DNA from: Burkholderia sp.
GTDB lineage: Bacteria > Pseudomonadota > Gammaproteobacteria > Burkholderiales > Burkholderiaceae
Assembly: GCA_031253835.1 (NCBI GenBank)
Contig: JAIRVP010000011.1
Coordinates: 62,001 to 126,000 of the forward strand
Direction of reading: 5' to 3'
Length of the DNA stretch: 64,000 nucleotides
Below the pieces are notes generated by a model. That model searched no databases. It saw nothing but the letters and a program-made list of their open reading frames with translations, and was not told the origin of the DNA. Positions 1-8,780 of this stretch are shown piece by piece. Position 1 is the stretch's first letter. Each line of letters opens with the position of its first letter. Position numbers and translations under genes: made by a program.

Positions 1-3
1 AAG

Positions 4-477
4 ATGAGCCATCCGAACACCGAGCTGGTCCAGCGTTTCTACACGGCCTTCCAGCAGCGCGACATCGACGCGATGCTCGCGTGCTATGCCGACGACATCG
101 TCTTCGGCGATCCCGCGTTCGGCGAACTGCATGGCGACCTCGCACGCGACATGTGGCGCATGCTGGTCGCGCGGGCGCAGGAATTTTCGCTGACGTTCGG
201 CGACGTCGCCGCGGACGAGCAGGCCGGGCGCGCGGAGTGGATCGCACACTACCGGTTCACCGCGACCGGCCGGATGGTGGTCAACCGGATCGACGCACGG
301 TTCCGGTTTCGCGACGGGCGCATCGTCGAGCATCGCGACAGCTTCGACTTGTGGCGCTGGGCGCGCCAGGCGCTCGGGCTGAAAGGCGCGCTGCTCGGCT
401 GGACGCCGTTCATGCAACGCGCGATCCGCGCGCAGGCGCGGAAAAATCTCGACGCGTATCGGGCGAAGCGGAAATAA
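4..477 (+). CDS. NTF2-like (SnoaL-type) protein
   Basis: A 157-residue protein with the cone-shaped NTF2/SnoaL fold signature. The N-terminal helix has the pattern ELVQRFYTAFQQRDIDAML followed by YADDIVFGDP, and the second half is a beta-rich segment (EWIAHYRFTATGR, then RFRFRDGRIVEHRDSFD). These are typical of small stand-alone ketosteroid-isomerase-like proteins, about 130-160 residues long, whose substrates are usually unknown. The last 40 residues are basic and helical. The start lies 4 bases from the window edge, so its ribosome site cannot be judged and an earlier start is possible. No catalytic function is assigned. The next gene is convergent. Confidence 0.8.
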   Translation: MSHPNTELVQRFYTAFQQRDIDAMLACYADDIVFGDPAFGELHGDLARDMWRMLVARAQEFSLTFGDVAADEQAGRAEWIAHYRFTATGRMVVNRIDARFRFRDGRIVEHRDSFDLWRWARQALGLKGALLGWTPFMQRAIRAQARKNLDAYRAKRK

Positions 478-488
478 GTCACGCGCCG

Positions 489-1253
489 CTATGGCTTCAT
501 CGTCGCGTTGATCAGGTCGCGGGCCATGTCCGGCAACACGCCGTCCGGGTTCTTGAGGCCGTTCTCGCGATACCAGCTTTCATCGGCCTCGGGATGCGGG
601 CCGGCGAGCCCGACGCGCCCTTTGCCGTAGCGGTACGTCGCGGCGGCGATATCGCGGTTCGGATAGGTCGCCAGCACGACACCGCCCGAGCCGGCCGGCA
701 CGGCCGGGAGCATCGCGCCGTCCTGGAAGTAGATCCAGCGCTTCTTCCCGCGCCATACGACCGGCGTGACCGTGTCGGCAATGCCGCGAAGCGTCGAGCC
801 CGGCCGGCCGACCTCGGAGTCGATCTCGCCGTCGACCAGCCGGAAACCCTGTTCGCCCGCCAGGTAGGCGCCCATGCAGAGCCCAAGATATCGTCCGCCG
901 TTCGCGACGTAATGCTGCACGGCCCTGATTGCATGCGTCCCGATGCTGACTGCCGCGCCGGGAACGTCCTGCCCGCCGCCGGGCTGCACATATAACGCGG
1001 CACCGGCGAGCGCCGCGCGCGTGATCTTGAGCTTTTCCGCCGGGCCGACGTAGATCACCCGGAACCGGTAGTCCGATTCGCGCAGGCGGCCGGCGATCGC
1101 CTCGGGGCAGCCATCGCACGCGGCAGGGCCGCGATAGACCAGCGCGACGGGCCGGCTGGCCTCGCGACGCGCGTCGTCGCCGGCCGTCGCCGCATGAGCG
1201 ACCGACGACGCGACGAGCGACATCACCAGGAAGATCGAAGGTCTGGATCGCAT
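489..1253 (-). CDS. Exported BPL_N-domain (glutamine-amidotransferase-like) protein
   Basis: The protein is 254 residues from the ATG at 1253. That start is chosen because it opens directly into a signal peptide (MRSRPSIFLVMSLVASSVAHA). The frame is open further upstream but has no signal sequence. The mature part has the fold of the biotin-protein-ligase N-terminal domain family, a class I glutamine-amidotransferase-like fold. It reads VALVYRG near the N-terminus, then a nucleophile-elbow motif YLGLCMGAYLAG with Cys in the middle, and later GRVGLAGPHPEADESWY. These proteins are periplasmic and lack the ligase part; their reaction is not established. A DraG/AcnB-type metabolic link is not evident. 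It is transcribed away from acnB. Confidence 0.75.
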   Translation of the reverse strand: MRSRPSIFLVMSLVASSVAHAATAGDDARREASRPVALVYRGPAACDGCPEAIAGRLRESDYRFRVIYVGPAEKLKITRAALAGAALYVQPGGGQDVPGAAVSIGTHAIRAVQHYVANGGRYLGLCMGAYLAGEQGFRLVDGEIDSEVGRPGSTLRGIADTVTPVVWRGKKRWIYFQDGAMLPAVPAGSGGVVLATYPNRDIAAATYRYGKGRVGLAGPHPEADESWYRENGLKNPDGVLPDMARDLINATMKP

Positions 1254-1530
1254 GTTCCGGAGCACCGGAGTAAGAGAAATCGCCACCGCCCGCGACGAAT
1301 CGACGGGCACGCGCCCGCTTTCGCCCCGCGCTTTTGAAACCTGGCCGCAAGCTGCGTGACAGGAAGCGTAGACGCGCGAACGCGCCGCGTGTGTACCGTT
1401 TCCTGCGGGCTTGTGCAGAAATGTGCGGCACCGGCAGCCGGATCCGGCCCCGGCACGTCGCCCACCGGACCACGCCGGACAAGGCGACTTCCGCCATGCA
1501 GCCACGACTCCCGGCCTCTCGCGCATCAAC

Positions 1531-1550
1531 TCTTATATAAGACATAAGAC
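1531..1550. promoter_or_regulatory. Palindromic operator candidate upstream of acnB
   Basis: A perfect 12-bp palindrome TCTTATATAAGA (1531-1542) is followed at once by a further half site ATAAGAC (1544-1550). It ends two bases before the -35 box of the acnB promoter, where a bound dimer could help or block RNA polymerase. The cognate regulator is not identifiable from the window. Confidence 0.55.
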
Positions 1551-1552
1551 AT

Positions 1553-1581
1553 TTGACGTTCCAGACCATTGAGATTAGAAT
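1553..1581 (+). promoter_or_regulatory. Sigma-70 promoter of acnB
   Basis: The -35 box TTGACG (1553-1558) and -10 box TAGAAT (1576-1581) are separated by an ideal 17-bp spacer. A start near 1588 would give a leader of about 74 bases before the acnB ATG. The rest of the 1254-1661 gap shows no coding signal. Confidence 0.7.
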
Positions 1582-1661
1582 CCCGCTCAAAGCAGTGCCT
1601 GGAATAGCCCCGGAGTGCCGGCAAGGCCTTCCCCTCAAACGCAATATCAGCAGGTCTCCCC

Positions 1662-4247
1662 ATGCTTGAAAACTTTCGTGCTCACGTGGCCGCCCGCGCC
1701 GCGCTCGGTATTCCTCCCCTGCCGCTGACGGCTCAGCAGACCGCCGAACTGGTCGAATTGCTGACGAACCCGCCGGCCGGCGAAGAGCAGACGCTCGTCG
1801 ACCTGATCACCCACCGCGTGCCTGCCGGCGTCGACGAAGCCGCCCGCGTGAAGGCCGGCTTCCTGGCTGCCGTGGCCAAGGGCGAGACCGCCTGCTCGCT
1901 GATCTCGCGTGCACGTGCCACCGAGTTGCTCGGCACGATGCTGGGCGGCTACAACATCCAGCCGCTGATCGAGCTGCTGTCCGACGACGCCGTCGCGGCC
2001 GTCGCGGCCGACGCGCTGAAGAAAACCCTGCTGATGTTCGACCAGTTCCATGACGTGAAGGAACTCGCCGACAAGGGCAACGCGCACGCGAAGGCCGTGC
2101 TGCAGAGCTGGGCCGATGCCGAATGGTTCACGAGCCGCCCGGAAGTGCCGCAGAGCCTGACCATCACCGTGTTCAAGGTGACGGGCGAAACCAACACCGA
2201 CGACCTGTCGCCGGCGCCGGACGCCACCACCCGCCCGGACATCCCGATGCACGCGCTGGCGATGCTGAAGAACGCACGCCCGGGCATCACGCCGGAAGAA
2301 GACGGCAAGCGCGGCCCGGTCAAGTTCATCGAATCGCTGAAGGAAAAGGGTCACCTGGTCGCGTACGTGGGCGACGTGGTCGGCACCGGCTCCTCGCGCA
2401 AGTCGGCCACCAACTCGGTGCTGTGGTTCACCGGCGAAGACATCCCGTTCGTCCCGAACAAGCGTTTCGGCGGCGTGTGCCTCGGCAGCAAGATCGCCCC
2501 GATCTTCTACAACACGATGGAAGATGCCGGCGCGCTGCCGATCGAGCTCGACGTGTCGCAGATGGAAATGGGCGACGTGGTCGAACTGCGCCCGTACGAA
2601 GGCAAGGCGCTGAAGGACGGCAACGTGATCGCCGAATTCCAGGTCAAGTCCGACGTGCTGTTCGACGAAGTGCGCGCCGGCGGCCGCCTTCCGCTGATCA
2701 TCGGCCGCGGCCTGACCGCGAAGGCGCGTGAAGCGCTCGGCCTCGCACCGTCGACGCTGTTCCGCCTGCCGCACCAGCCGGCCGACAGCGGCAAGGGCTT
2801 CTCGCTCGCGCAGAAGATGGTCGGCCGCGCGTGCGGTCTGCCGGAAGGCCAGGGCGTGCGCCCGGGCACGTACTGCGAACCGAAGATGACCTCGGTCGGC
2901 TCGCAGGACACCACGGGCCCGATGACCCGCGACGAACTGAAGGACCTCGCGTGCCTCGGCTTCTCGGCCGACCTCGTGATGCAGTCGTTCTGCCACACCG
3001 CTGCTTATCCGAAGCCGGTCGACGTGAAGACGCACCAGACGCTGCCGAACTTCATCAGCACGCGCGGCGGCATCGCGCTGCGCCCGGGCGACGGCGTGAT
3101 CCACTCATGGCTGAACCGCATGCTGCTGCCCGACACCGTCGGCACCGGCGGCGATTCGCACACGCGCTTCCCGATCGGCATCAGCTTCCCGGCAGGCTCG
3201 GGCCTGGTCGCATTCGCGGCCGCCACCGGCACGATGCCGCTGGACATGCCGGAATCGGTGCTGGTCCGCTTCAAGGGCAAGATGCAGCCGGGCGTCACGC
3301 TGCGCGACCTCGTCAACGCGATCCCGCTGTACGCGATCAAGCAAGGGATGCTGACGGTCGCCAAGCAAGGCAAGAAGAACATCTTCTCGGGCCGCATCCT
3401 CGAAATCGAAGGCCTGCCCGACCTGAAGGTCGAGCAAGCGTTCGAGCTGTCGGATGCCTCCGCCGAGCGTTCGGCCGCCGGTTGCTCGGTGCACCTGAAC
3501 AAGGAACCGATCATCGAGTACCTGAACAGCAACATCACGCTGCTGAAGTGGATGATCGCGCAGGGCTACCAGGATCCGCGCAGCCTGCAGCGCCGTATCG
3601 CGGCGATGGAACAGTGGCTGGCCGACCCGCAACTGCTGTCGCCGGATGCCGACGCCGAGTACGCGGCCGTCATCGAGATCGACCTCGCCGACATCCACGA
3701 GCCGATCGTCGCGTGCCCGAACGACCCGGACGACGTGAAGACGCTGTCCGACGTCGCCGGTGCGAAGATCGACGAAGTGTTCATCGGTTCGTGCATGACC
3801 AACATCGGTCACTTCCGTGCCGCATCGAAGCTGCTGGAAGGCAAGCGCGACATCCCGGTCAAGCTGTGGGTCGCGCCGCCGACCAAGATGGACCAGAAGC
3901 AGCTGACGGAAGAAGGCCACTACGGCGTGTTCGGCACGGCCGGTGCGCGTACCGAAATGCCGGGCTGCTCGCTGTGCATGGGCAACCAGGCTCAGGTGCG
4001 CGAAGGCGCGACGGTCATGTCGACGTCGACCCGCAACTTCCCGAACCGTCTCGGCAAGAACACGAACGTGTACCTCGGCTCGGCGGAACTGGCGGCGATC
4101 TGCTCGCGCCTGGGCAAGATCCCGACCAAGGAAGAGTACATGGCCGACATGGGCGTGCTCAGCGCGAACGGCGACCAGATCTACAAGTACATGAACTTCG
4201 ACCAGATCGAAGACTTCAAGGAAGTGGCCGACACCGTGCAGATGTAA
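1662..4247 (+). CDS. acnB: Bifunctional aconitate hydratase 2 / 2-methylisocitrate dehydratase
   Basis: AcnB interconverts citrate and isocitrate through cis-aconitate in the cytosolic TCA cycle, and in many bacteria also hydrates 2-methyl-cis-aconitate. The 861-residue length matches the AcnB family. The N-terminus ([16 protein letters not shown]) fits the AcnB HEAT-like domain, followed by the swivel domain and the catalytic domains. The [4Fe-4S] ligands are visible as Cys in [12 protein letters not shown] (about residue 710) and the pair in [10 protein letters not shown] (about residues 770-773). The HEAT-like domain in front of the swivel domain is what separates AcnB from AcnA. It stands alone between its own promoter and terminator. 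Under iron limitation AcnB can act as an RNA-binding protein in other species; nothing here tests that. Confidence 0.98.
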   Translation: MLENFRAHVAARAALGIPPLPLTAQQTAELVELLTNPPAGEEQTLVDLITHRVPAGVDEAARVKAGFLAAVAKGETACSLISRARATELLGTMLGGYNIQPLIELLSDDAVAAVAADALKKTLLMFDQFHDVKELADKGNAHAKAVLQSWADAEWFTSRPEVPQSLTITVFKVTGETNTDDLSPAPDATTRPDIPMHALAMLKNARPGITPEEDGKRGPVKFIESLKEKGHLVAYVGDVVGTGSSRKSATNSVLWFTGEDIPFVPNKRFGGVCLGSKIAPIFYNTMEDAGALPIELDVSQMEMGDVVELRPYEGKALKDGNVIAEFQVKSDVLFDEVRAGGRLPLIIGRGLTAKAREALGLAPSTLFRLPHQPADSGKGFSLAQKMVGRACGLPEGQGVRPGTYCEPKMTSVGSQDTTGPMTRDELKDLACLGFSADLVMQSFCHTAAYPKPVDVKTHQTLPNFISTRGGIALRPGDGVIHSWLNRMLLPDTVGTGGDSHTRFPIGISFPAGSGLVAFAAATGTMPLDMPESVLVRFKGKMQPGVTLRDLVNAIPLYAIKQGMLTVAKQGKKNIFSGRILEIEGLPDLKVEQAFELSDASAERSAAGCSVHLNKEPIIEYLNSNITLLKWMIAQGYQDPRSLQRRIAAMEQWLADPQLLSPDADAEYAAVIEIDLADIHEPIVACPNDPDDVKTLSDVAGAKIDEVFIGSCMTNIGHFRAASKLLEGKRDIPVKLWVAPPTKMDQKQLTEEGHYGVFGTAGARTEMPGCSLCMGNQAQVREGATVMSTSTRNFPNRLGKNTNVYLGSAELAAICSRLGKIPTKEEYMADMGVLSANGDQIYKYMNFDQIEDFKEVADTVQM

Positions 4248-4296
4248 GCACGCAGTCGCGCTGCGGCGGGTGGTCGACGTCGCAGCGCCACCGCAC

Positions 4297-4336
4297 AATG
4301 GCGCCGCAGGCTGAAAGTCCTGCGGCGCCATTTTTT
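4297..4336 (+). terminator. Rho-independent terminator of acnB
   Basis: A perfect 14-bp stem (left arm 4297-4310, right arm 4319-4332) closes an 8-base loop and runs into a stretch of six T. It lies about 50 bases after the acnB stop codon. Confidence 0.9.
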
Positions 4337-4368
4337 CATGCGGCGCCGGGCGACGGTTGCGCCAGTGC

Positions 4369-4878
4369 TCAGTCGTACAGCGCGAAGATCCGTTCGGCCA
4401 GGTCGAAAGGCAAGCCTTCGTCGTACCCTTCCTCGTCGATATCGACATATTCGCGGCCGTCGGTCGGCTGCAGCATCCGCGCCGGCACCGGCCGCGCGAC
4501 CGGTACATCGGGATAATCGTTCGGGCCCGCGCCTTCGAAATCATGCGGATCGAACCAGATCCCGTGATCGGCGTAATAGCCGTCCGCGTAACGTTGCTCG
4601 ATTTCGCGCAGCAACCGGAACGTATCGAGTTGATACGACGCGTCGCCCAGATCGCTCTCGTTCGCGTACTGCACGAACCACGCGGCACCGAGATTCCAGT
4701 AGATCAGCAGCGCGGTCGCGCGATCGACGTTGTGGTTGTCGAGCAGCCAGCGCAACGCGCGCCCGTTGCCGTCGTAGTTGGAGCGCGCGGCGAACCGGTG
4801 CCACTGCCCGGGCGTTGCGCCCTCGAGCCAGGTCCGGACGATGTCCCAGACTTTCTGTTCGATTTCGGATTCATCCAT
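4369..4878 (-). CDS. DUF4274 domain protein
   Basis: A 169-residue cytosolic acidic protein. It carries the DUF4274 pattern: HRFAARSNYDGNGRALRWLLD, then a helix with RATALLIYWNLGAAWF at about residues 55-75. The second half is rich in Asp, Tyr and Pro and ends with a helical PFDLAERIFALYD. The start at 4878 is preceded by AAGGA at good spacing, so it is preferred over an upstream in-frame ATG. No function is known for the family; some members sit in polymorphic-toxin immunity neighbourhoods, but none of that is seen here. Confidence 0.75.
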   Translation of the reverse strand: MDESEIEQKVWDIVRTWLEGATPGQWHRFAARSNYDGNGRALRWLLDNHNVDRATALLIYWNLGAAWFVQYANESDLGDASYQLDTFRLLREIEQRYADGYYADHGIWFDPHDFEGAGPNDYPDVPVARPVPARMLQPTDGREYVDIDEEGYDEGLPFDLAERIFALYD

Positions 4879-4954
4879 GGAAGACGTCCTTGCGGAATGA
4901 GCGGTAACGGGAAGATCTTCGACGACCGGCGATGCTGTCGCCGCTTCGCGACAC

Positions 4955-5368
4955 TCACGCGGCATCGCCGCCCGGTTCGCGCCGGATCACCAGCTCGTTG
5001 AAGCCGGTGCCCGCGTCGGGCTCGCGCGAGAAGCGATGCGCAGGCAGCAGCACGAGCAGGATTTCGGCGGTCGTGCGCACCATGCAGCCGCTCGCCACGT
5101 GGCCGCCCGTCACGCGGCCGTCCGCATCCGAGATGGACATGTGCAGGTGCGCGCCGTCCGGCGACACCGAGCCGGCCAGCGTCAGGATCTCGAGGTCGCC
5201 GCGCAGCTCGGTCGGCTGGTCGACGCCGGCGAAGCGCAACTGCGCGACGCTCAGGTTGCCGATGCCCTGGATCACGAAGGCGGCGTGCGCGTCATGCTGG
5301 CACAATGCCGCCTCGATCGCGCCGCGCAGGTCGTCGCCGGGGGAAAGACGCAGGGGATGGGCTTGCAT
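4955..5368 (-). CDS. PPC (DUF296) domain protein
   Basis: A 137-residue single-domain PPC/DUF296 protein. Visible family features are the early LSPGDDLRGAIEAAL helix, AAFVIQGIGNLSVAQLRF, the LTLAGSVSPDGAHLHMSISD strand pair with the conserved His-containing HLH, and the GGHVASGCMVRTTAEILL segment. In plants this domain is linked to AT-hooks, while bacterial stand-alone copies are trimeric proteins of unknown role. It lies about 100 bases downstream of hcr on the same strand and may be read through from that operon. Confidence 0.85.
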   Translation of the reverse strand: MQAHPLRLSPGDDLRGAIEAALCQHDAHAAFVIQGIGNLSVAQLRFAGVDQPTELRGDLEILTLAGSVSPDGAHLHMSISDADGRVTGGHVASGCMVRTTAEILLVLLPAHRFSREPDAGTGFNELVIRREPGGDAA

Positions 5369-5465
5369 GGTCGGGAACCCGCTGGTGGACGTGGTGTCGA
5401 CAAAGCGTACGTTCTGTCCGTGAATCCGGCAAGTCACCCACCTGCGGAACAGCGGCGCATCGACG

Positions 5466-6488
5466 TCACACGGCAAACCGCTCGCTCGCGAATTGCGCAT
5501 CCGGCACGCCCGCCGCCGCTGCTACCTCGCGCACACCCTGCACGAGCGGCGGCGGTCCGCACACATAGATATCCGGCGGCGCGCCGACCTGCACAAGCGC
5601 CGCACGCAACGCGTCGACCGGCGTGCCGCGATACCCGGCCCAGTCCGCATCCGGCCGCCAGACACACAGATCGACATGCAATTGCGGCAGCTCGGACTGC
5701 AACCGTGCGAGTTCATCGAGCATGAACAGTTCGCTTTCCTGATTGACGCCGAAGAACAGCCGCGCGTCGGCCATCTCCTGATAGTCGGCCATGCGCCGCA
5801 GCATCGACAGGATCGGCGCGAGCCCCGTGCCGCCCGCGACGAACCAGCGCGGCCGCAGGCTGTCCGCGAACAGCCCGAAGCCGCCCATCGGCACACGCAC
5901 GGTCAGCGGATCGCCCGACCGTGCACGCTCGCGCAGATACGTCGAGAACCAGCCACCCTGCCGCAGCCGGATCAGGAACTCGAGACGGCCGTCCCAGTTG
6001 CTCGTATTCGCGAGCGAATACGGGCGGCGCAGGCCGCTGCCCGGCACCTCCACCTCAGCGAACTGGCCGGGCTCGAATTCCACGGCCGAACCGGATGCGT
6101 CGTCGGGTTCGACCTGCAGCTCGACGCGCATCGTGTCGGCCGCGATCGTCTCGAGCGTCGCGATCCGCGCCGTGCGCACGGGTACCGGATGCAGCAGCAC
6201 CTTGGTCCGGTCGTACGGCGCGGCGATATGCAGATCGCCGCGCGGCATGGTCCGGCACAGCAGGACCGCACCATGCCGGCCGGCAGGCAGCACGCCGGCG
6301 TGGTCGGGCTGCATCTCGTACGCGCCGTCGACGACGGTTGCCTGACACGCGCCGCAACTGCCGCGCCGGCACTGCGACGGCAACGTGATGTCGGCGTCGG
6401 CTGCCGCCGAGAGCAGATCCTGGCCGGCATCGCATCCGAAGCCGAACCGCTCGCCGTCGCGTGTCGTGATCTCGATCCGGTAAGTCAT
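5466..6488 (-). CDS. hcr: NADH oxidoreductase for hybrid cluster protein (Hcr-like)
   Basis: The protein has 340 residues. Domain order is an N-terminal plant-type [2Fe-2S] ferredoxin (cysteine pattern CX4CX2C in CRRGSCGAC with the fourth Cys in VLLCRT), then a FAD-binding domain with RPYSLAN at about residue 160, then an NAD-binding domain with GGTGLAPILSML. E. coli Hcr has the opposite order (FAD/NAD first), so this is a benzoate-dioxygenase-reductase-like (BenC/MmoC) architecture serving the same role. It starts 13 bases after the hcp stop, which argues for one operon in which it passes electrons from NADH to Hcp. Regulation would come from the hcp promoter. Confidence 0.85.
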   Translation of the reverse strand: MTYRIEITTRDGERFGFGCDAGQDLLSAAADADITLPSQCRRGSCGACQATVVDGAYEMQPDHAGVLPAGRHGAVLLCRTMPRGDLHIAAPYDRTKVLLHPVPVRTARIATLETIAADTMRVELQVEPDDASGSAVEFEPGQFAEVEVPGSGLRRPYSLANTSNWDGRLEFLIRLRQGGWFSTYLRERARSGDPLTVRVPMGGFGLFADSLRPRWFVAGGTGLAPILSMLRRMADYQEMADARLFFGVNQESELFMLDELARLQSELPQLHVDLCVWRPDADWAGYRGTPVDALRAALVQVGAPPDIYVCGPPPLVQGVREVAAAAGVPDAQFASERFAV

Positions 6489-6501
6489 CGAACGATCCCG
6501 C

Positions 6502-8169
6502 TCAAGCGGCCTTGCGCGCCAGCGACGCGGCAAGGTCGGACCCGGCGTTGCCGATCGGCTGGATGCCGAACTGTGCGACCAGCACCGCGAGCACGCCCGG
6601 CGTGACGAACGCCGGCAGCGTCGGCCCGAGGCGGATATTGCGCAGGCCGAGCGCAAGCAGCGTCAGCAGGACGGCCGCGGCCTTCTGCTCGAACCACGAG
6701 ATCACGAGCGACAGCGGCAGGTCGTTCACGCCGCAGTCGAACGCATCGGCGAGCGCCGTGGCGATCCGGATCGCCGAATAGCTGTCGTTGCACTGCCCGA
6801 CGTCGAGCAGGCGCGGAATGCCGCCGATGTCGCCGAACGCGTGGCGGTTGAACCGGTACTTGTTGCAGCCGAGCGTCATCACGACCGTATCGTCGGGCGC
6901 CTGCTCCGCGAACTCGGCGTAGTAGTTGCGGCCCGGCGCCGCGCCGTCGCAGCCGCCGATCAGGAAGAAATGGCGGATCTGTCCGGCCTTGACCGCGTCG
7001 ATGACCTTGTCCGCGACACCGAGCACCGCATGGCGGCCGAACCCGACCGTGATCGTCTCCTCCGGCGCCGTGGCCGGGAAACCGGGCAGCGCCTGCGCCG
7101 CGCGGATCAGCGTCGAGAAATCGTGATGCTCGAGATGGCGCACGCCCGGCCAGCCGACCGGCCCCGTCGTGAAGATCCGCTGCCGGTACTGCGGCATCGG
7201 CTCGATGATGCAGTTGGACGTCATCAGGATCGGCCCGGGGAAATGCGCGAAATCGCTCTGCTGGTCCTGCCACGCGCCGCCGTAGTTGCCGACGAGATGA
7301 GGAAACGCCTTGAGCATCGGGTACGCATGGGCCGGCAGCATTTCGCCGTGCGTGTACACATGGATACCGGTGCCGGCCGTCTGTTCGAGCAACGCGTGCA
7401 AATCGCCGAGATCGTGGCCCGACACGAGGATCGCCTTGCCCGCGACCGGTGACACGCGCACGGCCGTCGGCTGCTGCGCGCCGAAGCGGCCAGTGTTCGC
7501 GCTGTCGAGCAGTTCCATGACCGTCAGGTTCAACCGGCCGAGTTCGAGCGCCTGCGCGAGCAGCGCGTTCACGTCGTCCGGTTCGCCTGCCAGAAACGCG
7601 AGCGCGGCTTCAACACCTTCGTAGATGTCGTCGCGCTCGTAGCCGAGCACCCGCGCATGATGCGCATACGCGCACACGCCCTTCAGCCCGTACAGCACCA
7701 GTGCGCGCAGGCCGACGATGTCCGCGCCGACGTTGTCGAGCCCCTTGTCCACGCCGACGGTCGCGGCCTGCGCCAGCAGGCCGGTCAGATCGGCCGCCGG
7801 CTGCCACGTCGCGGGCCCCTGCGGCGCAGGCACGATCGTTCCCGCCGCCCGCGCGTGCGCGTCGCATGCGGCCTTCACACGGTCACGCGTCTGCGCCGCT
7901 TCGCGCAGCAGCGTCACGAAGCGCGCCGCGTGGAAATTCACGTTGGTCAGCGTGGTGAACATCGCATACAGCACGAACCGGTCCGCGTCGCGATCGGCCT
8001 TGCCCGCCGCACGCGCGATCGCGCCGTATTGCGCGATGCCCTTCACTGCATGGACCAGCAGGTCCTGCAGGTCCGCCGTCGTTGCATCCTTGCCGCAGTT
8101 GCCTTTCGCCGATGCGCAGCCGGGCCGCGCGCCGGTCCGGTCGGTCTGTTCGCATTGATAGCAAAACAC
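6502..8169 (-). CDS. hcp: Hydroxylamine reductase / hybrid cluster protein
   Basis: Hcp carries a cubane cluster and a hybrid Fe-S-O cluster; it reduces hydroxylamine in vitro and acts as a nitric-oxide reductase protecting cells under nitrosative stress. The 555-residue length fits the family. The N-terminal cysteine motif C3-X2-C6-X11-C18-X6-C25 (MFCYQCEQT ... [11 protein letters not shown]) matches the enterobacterial type. Hybrid-cluster ligands appear later in GCNKYRFN (Cys) and [14 protein letters not shown]. First gene of the hcp-hcr pair; the upstream region holds FNR-type and NsrR-type sites. Confidence 0.96.
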   Translation of the reverse strand: MFCYQCEQTDRTGARPGCASAKGNCGKDATTADLQDLLVHAVKGIAQYGAIARAAGKADRDADRFVLYAMFTTLTNVNFHAARFVTLLREAAQTRDRVKAACDAHARAAGTIVPAPQGPATWQPAADLTGLLAQAATVGVDKGLDNVGADIVGLRALVLYGLKGVCAYAHHARVLGYERDDIYEGVEAALAFLAGEPDDVNALLAQALELGRLNLTVMELLDSANTGRFGAQQPTAVRVSPVAGKAILVSGHDLGDLHALLEQTAGTGIHVYTHGEMLPAHAYPMLKAFPHLVGNYGGAWQDQQSDFAHFPGPILMTSNCIIEPMPQYRQRIFTTGPVGWPGVRHLEHHDFSTLIRAAQALPGFPATAPEETITVGFGRHAVLGVADKVIDAVKAGQIRHFFLIGGCDGAAPGRNYYAEFAEQAPDDTVVMTLGCNKYRFNRHAFGDIGGIPRLLDVGQCNDSYSAIRIATALADAFDCGVNDLPLSLVISWFEQKAAAVLLTLLALGLRNIRLGPTLPAFVTPGVLAVLVAQFGIQPIGNAGSDLAASLARKAA

Positions 8170-8258
8170 GGTGCTCTCCTTTCTCGATCATGGGGGCGCG
8201 GGTCGGCGCGACGGCGGCGGAACGCAGGTTCCTGGCCGCCGGGCATCCCGCCCGCCTC

Positions 8259-8281
8259 AAGATGCGTTTTGTTTGCATCTT
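8259..8281. promoter_or_regulatory. NsrR-type operator upstream of hcp
   Basis: A perfect inverted repeat AAGATGC - 9 bases - GCATCTT. This matches the known NsrR operator layout (GATGyATTT n AAATrCATC family), the nitric-oxide-sensing repressor that commonly controls hcp. It overlaps the transcription start expected from the FNR box just upstream, so binding would block initiation until NO is present. Confidence 0.75.
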
Positions 8282-8286
8282 TTTCC

Positions 8287-8328
8287 ATGATGTTTCGGCG
8301 CGCTTTTCGCGACCGTGATGCAGATCAA
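8287..8328 (-). promoter_or_regulatory. FNR/Anr box and -10 region of the hcp promoter
   Basis: GTGATGCAGATCAA (8315-8328) differs from the FNR consensus TTGAT-N4-ATCAA at one base. Its centre at 8321.5 predicts a class II start near 8280, and a weak -10 box CATCAT (8292-8287, minus strand) lies at the matching place. This points to oxygen-limited activation of hcp-hcr. Confidence 0.7.
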
Positions 8329-8380
8329 GAAACGGGATGTGTCCGGGTGAGGCAACTTGTCGCTACGATTGCTCGCCGGT

Positions 8381-8602
8381 TCAGGCGGCGTGTCCGTCCT
8401 CGTGTTCGCTTGCGCTGCCGGCATCCGTGCATTCGATGCCCCAGTCGCCGTATCGGTACCAGTCGTCGCCGAGCAATTCGCTCGGGTGCTGCGTGCGGCT
8501 GGAGCCGTTGCCGCACCGCATCGCGTGCGTCGGGCAGTAGTTGTCGCATCCCCAACAGATCCGCTCCGGATGCACGGGATGCAGCGGAAATTTCTTGGCC
8601 AT
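8381..8602 (-). CDS. DUF3079 protein
   Basis: A 73-residue protein that fits the DUF3079 family over its whole length. It starts MAKKFPLHPVHPERICWGCD, then has YCPTHAMRCGNGSSRTQHP and a GDDWY block. Four cysteines are present: CWGC, CPTHAMRC (two) and a later IECTD. The first cluster could bind a metal. Function is unknown. It lies upstream of the hcp promoter, transcribed in the same direction, and is not clearly part of that operon. Confidence 0.85.
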   Translation of the reverse strand: MAKKFPLHPVHPERICWGCDNYCPTHAMRCGNGSSRTQHPSELLGDDWYRYGDWGIECTDAGSASEHEDGHAA

Positions 8603-8780
8603 GATGTGTCGTCTTCCCGGTGTCGTTTCATCCGCTACCGTTCGACTCTAGTTCAGCGGCGCACACGGGCCATGCGGCATTCGTTCGCACCGGCTGCCGT
8701 GTGTCGGCTAGGCATGCGCAGGCGATTGGTCTAGTCTGCACGGTATTCCGCGACGCAAGCCGCCAACCCGACCTCCTCCG

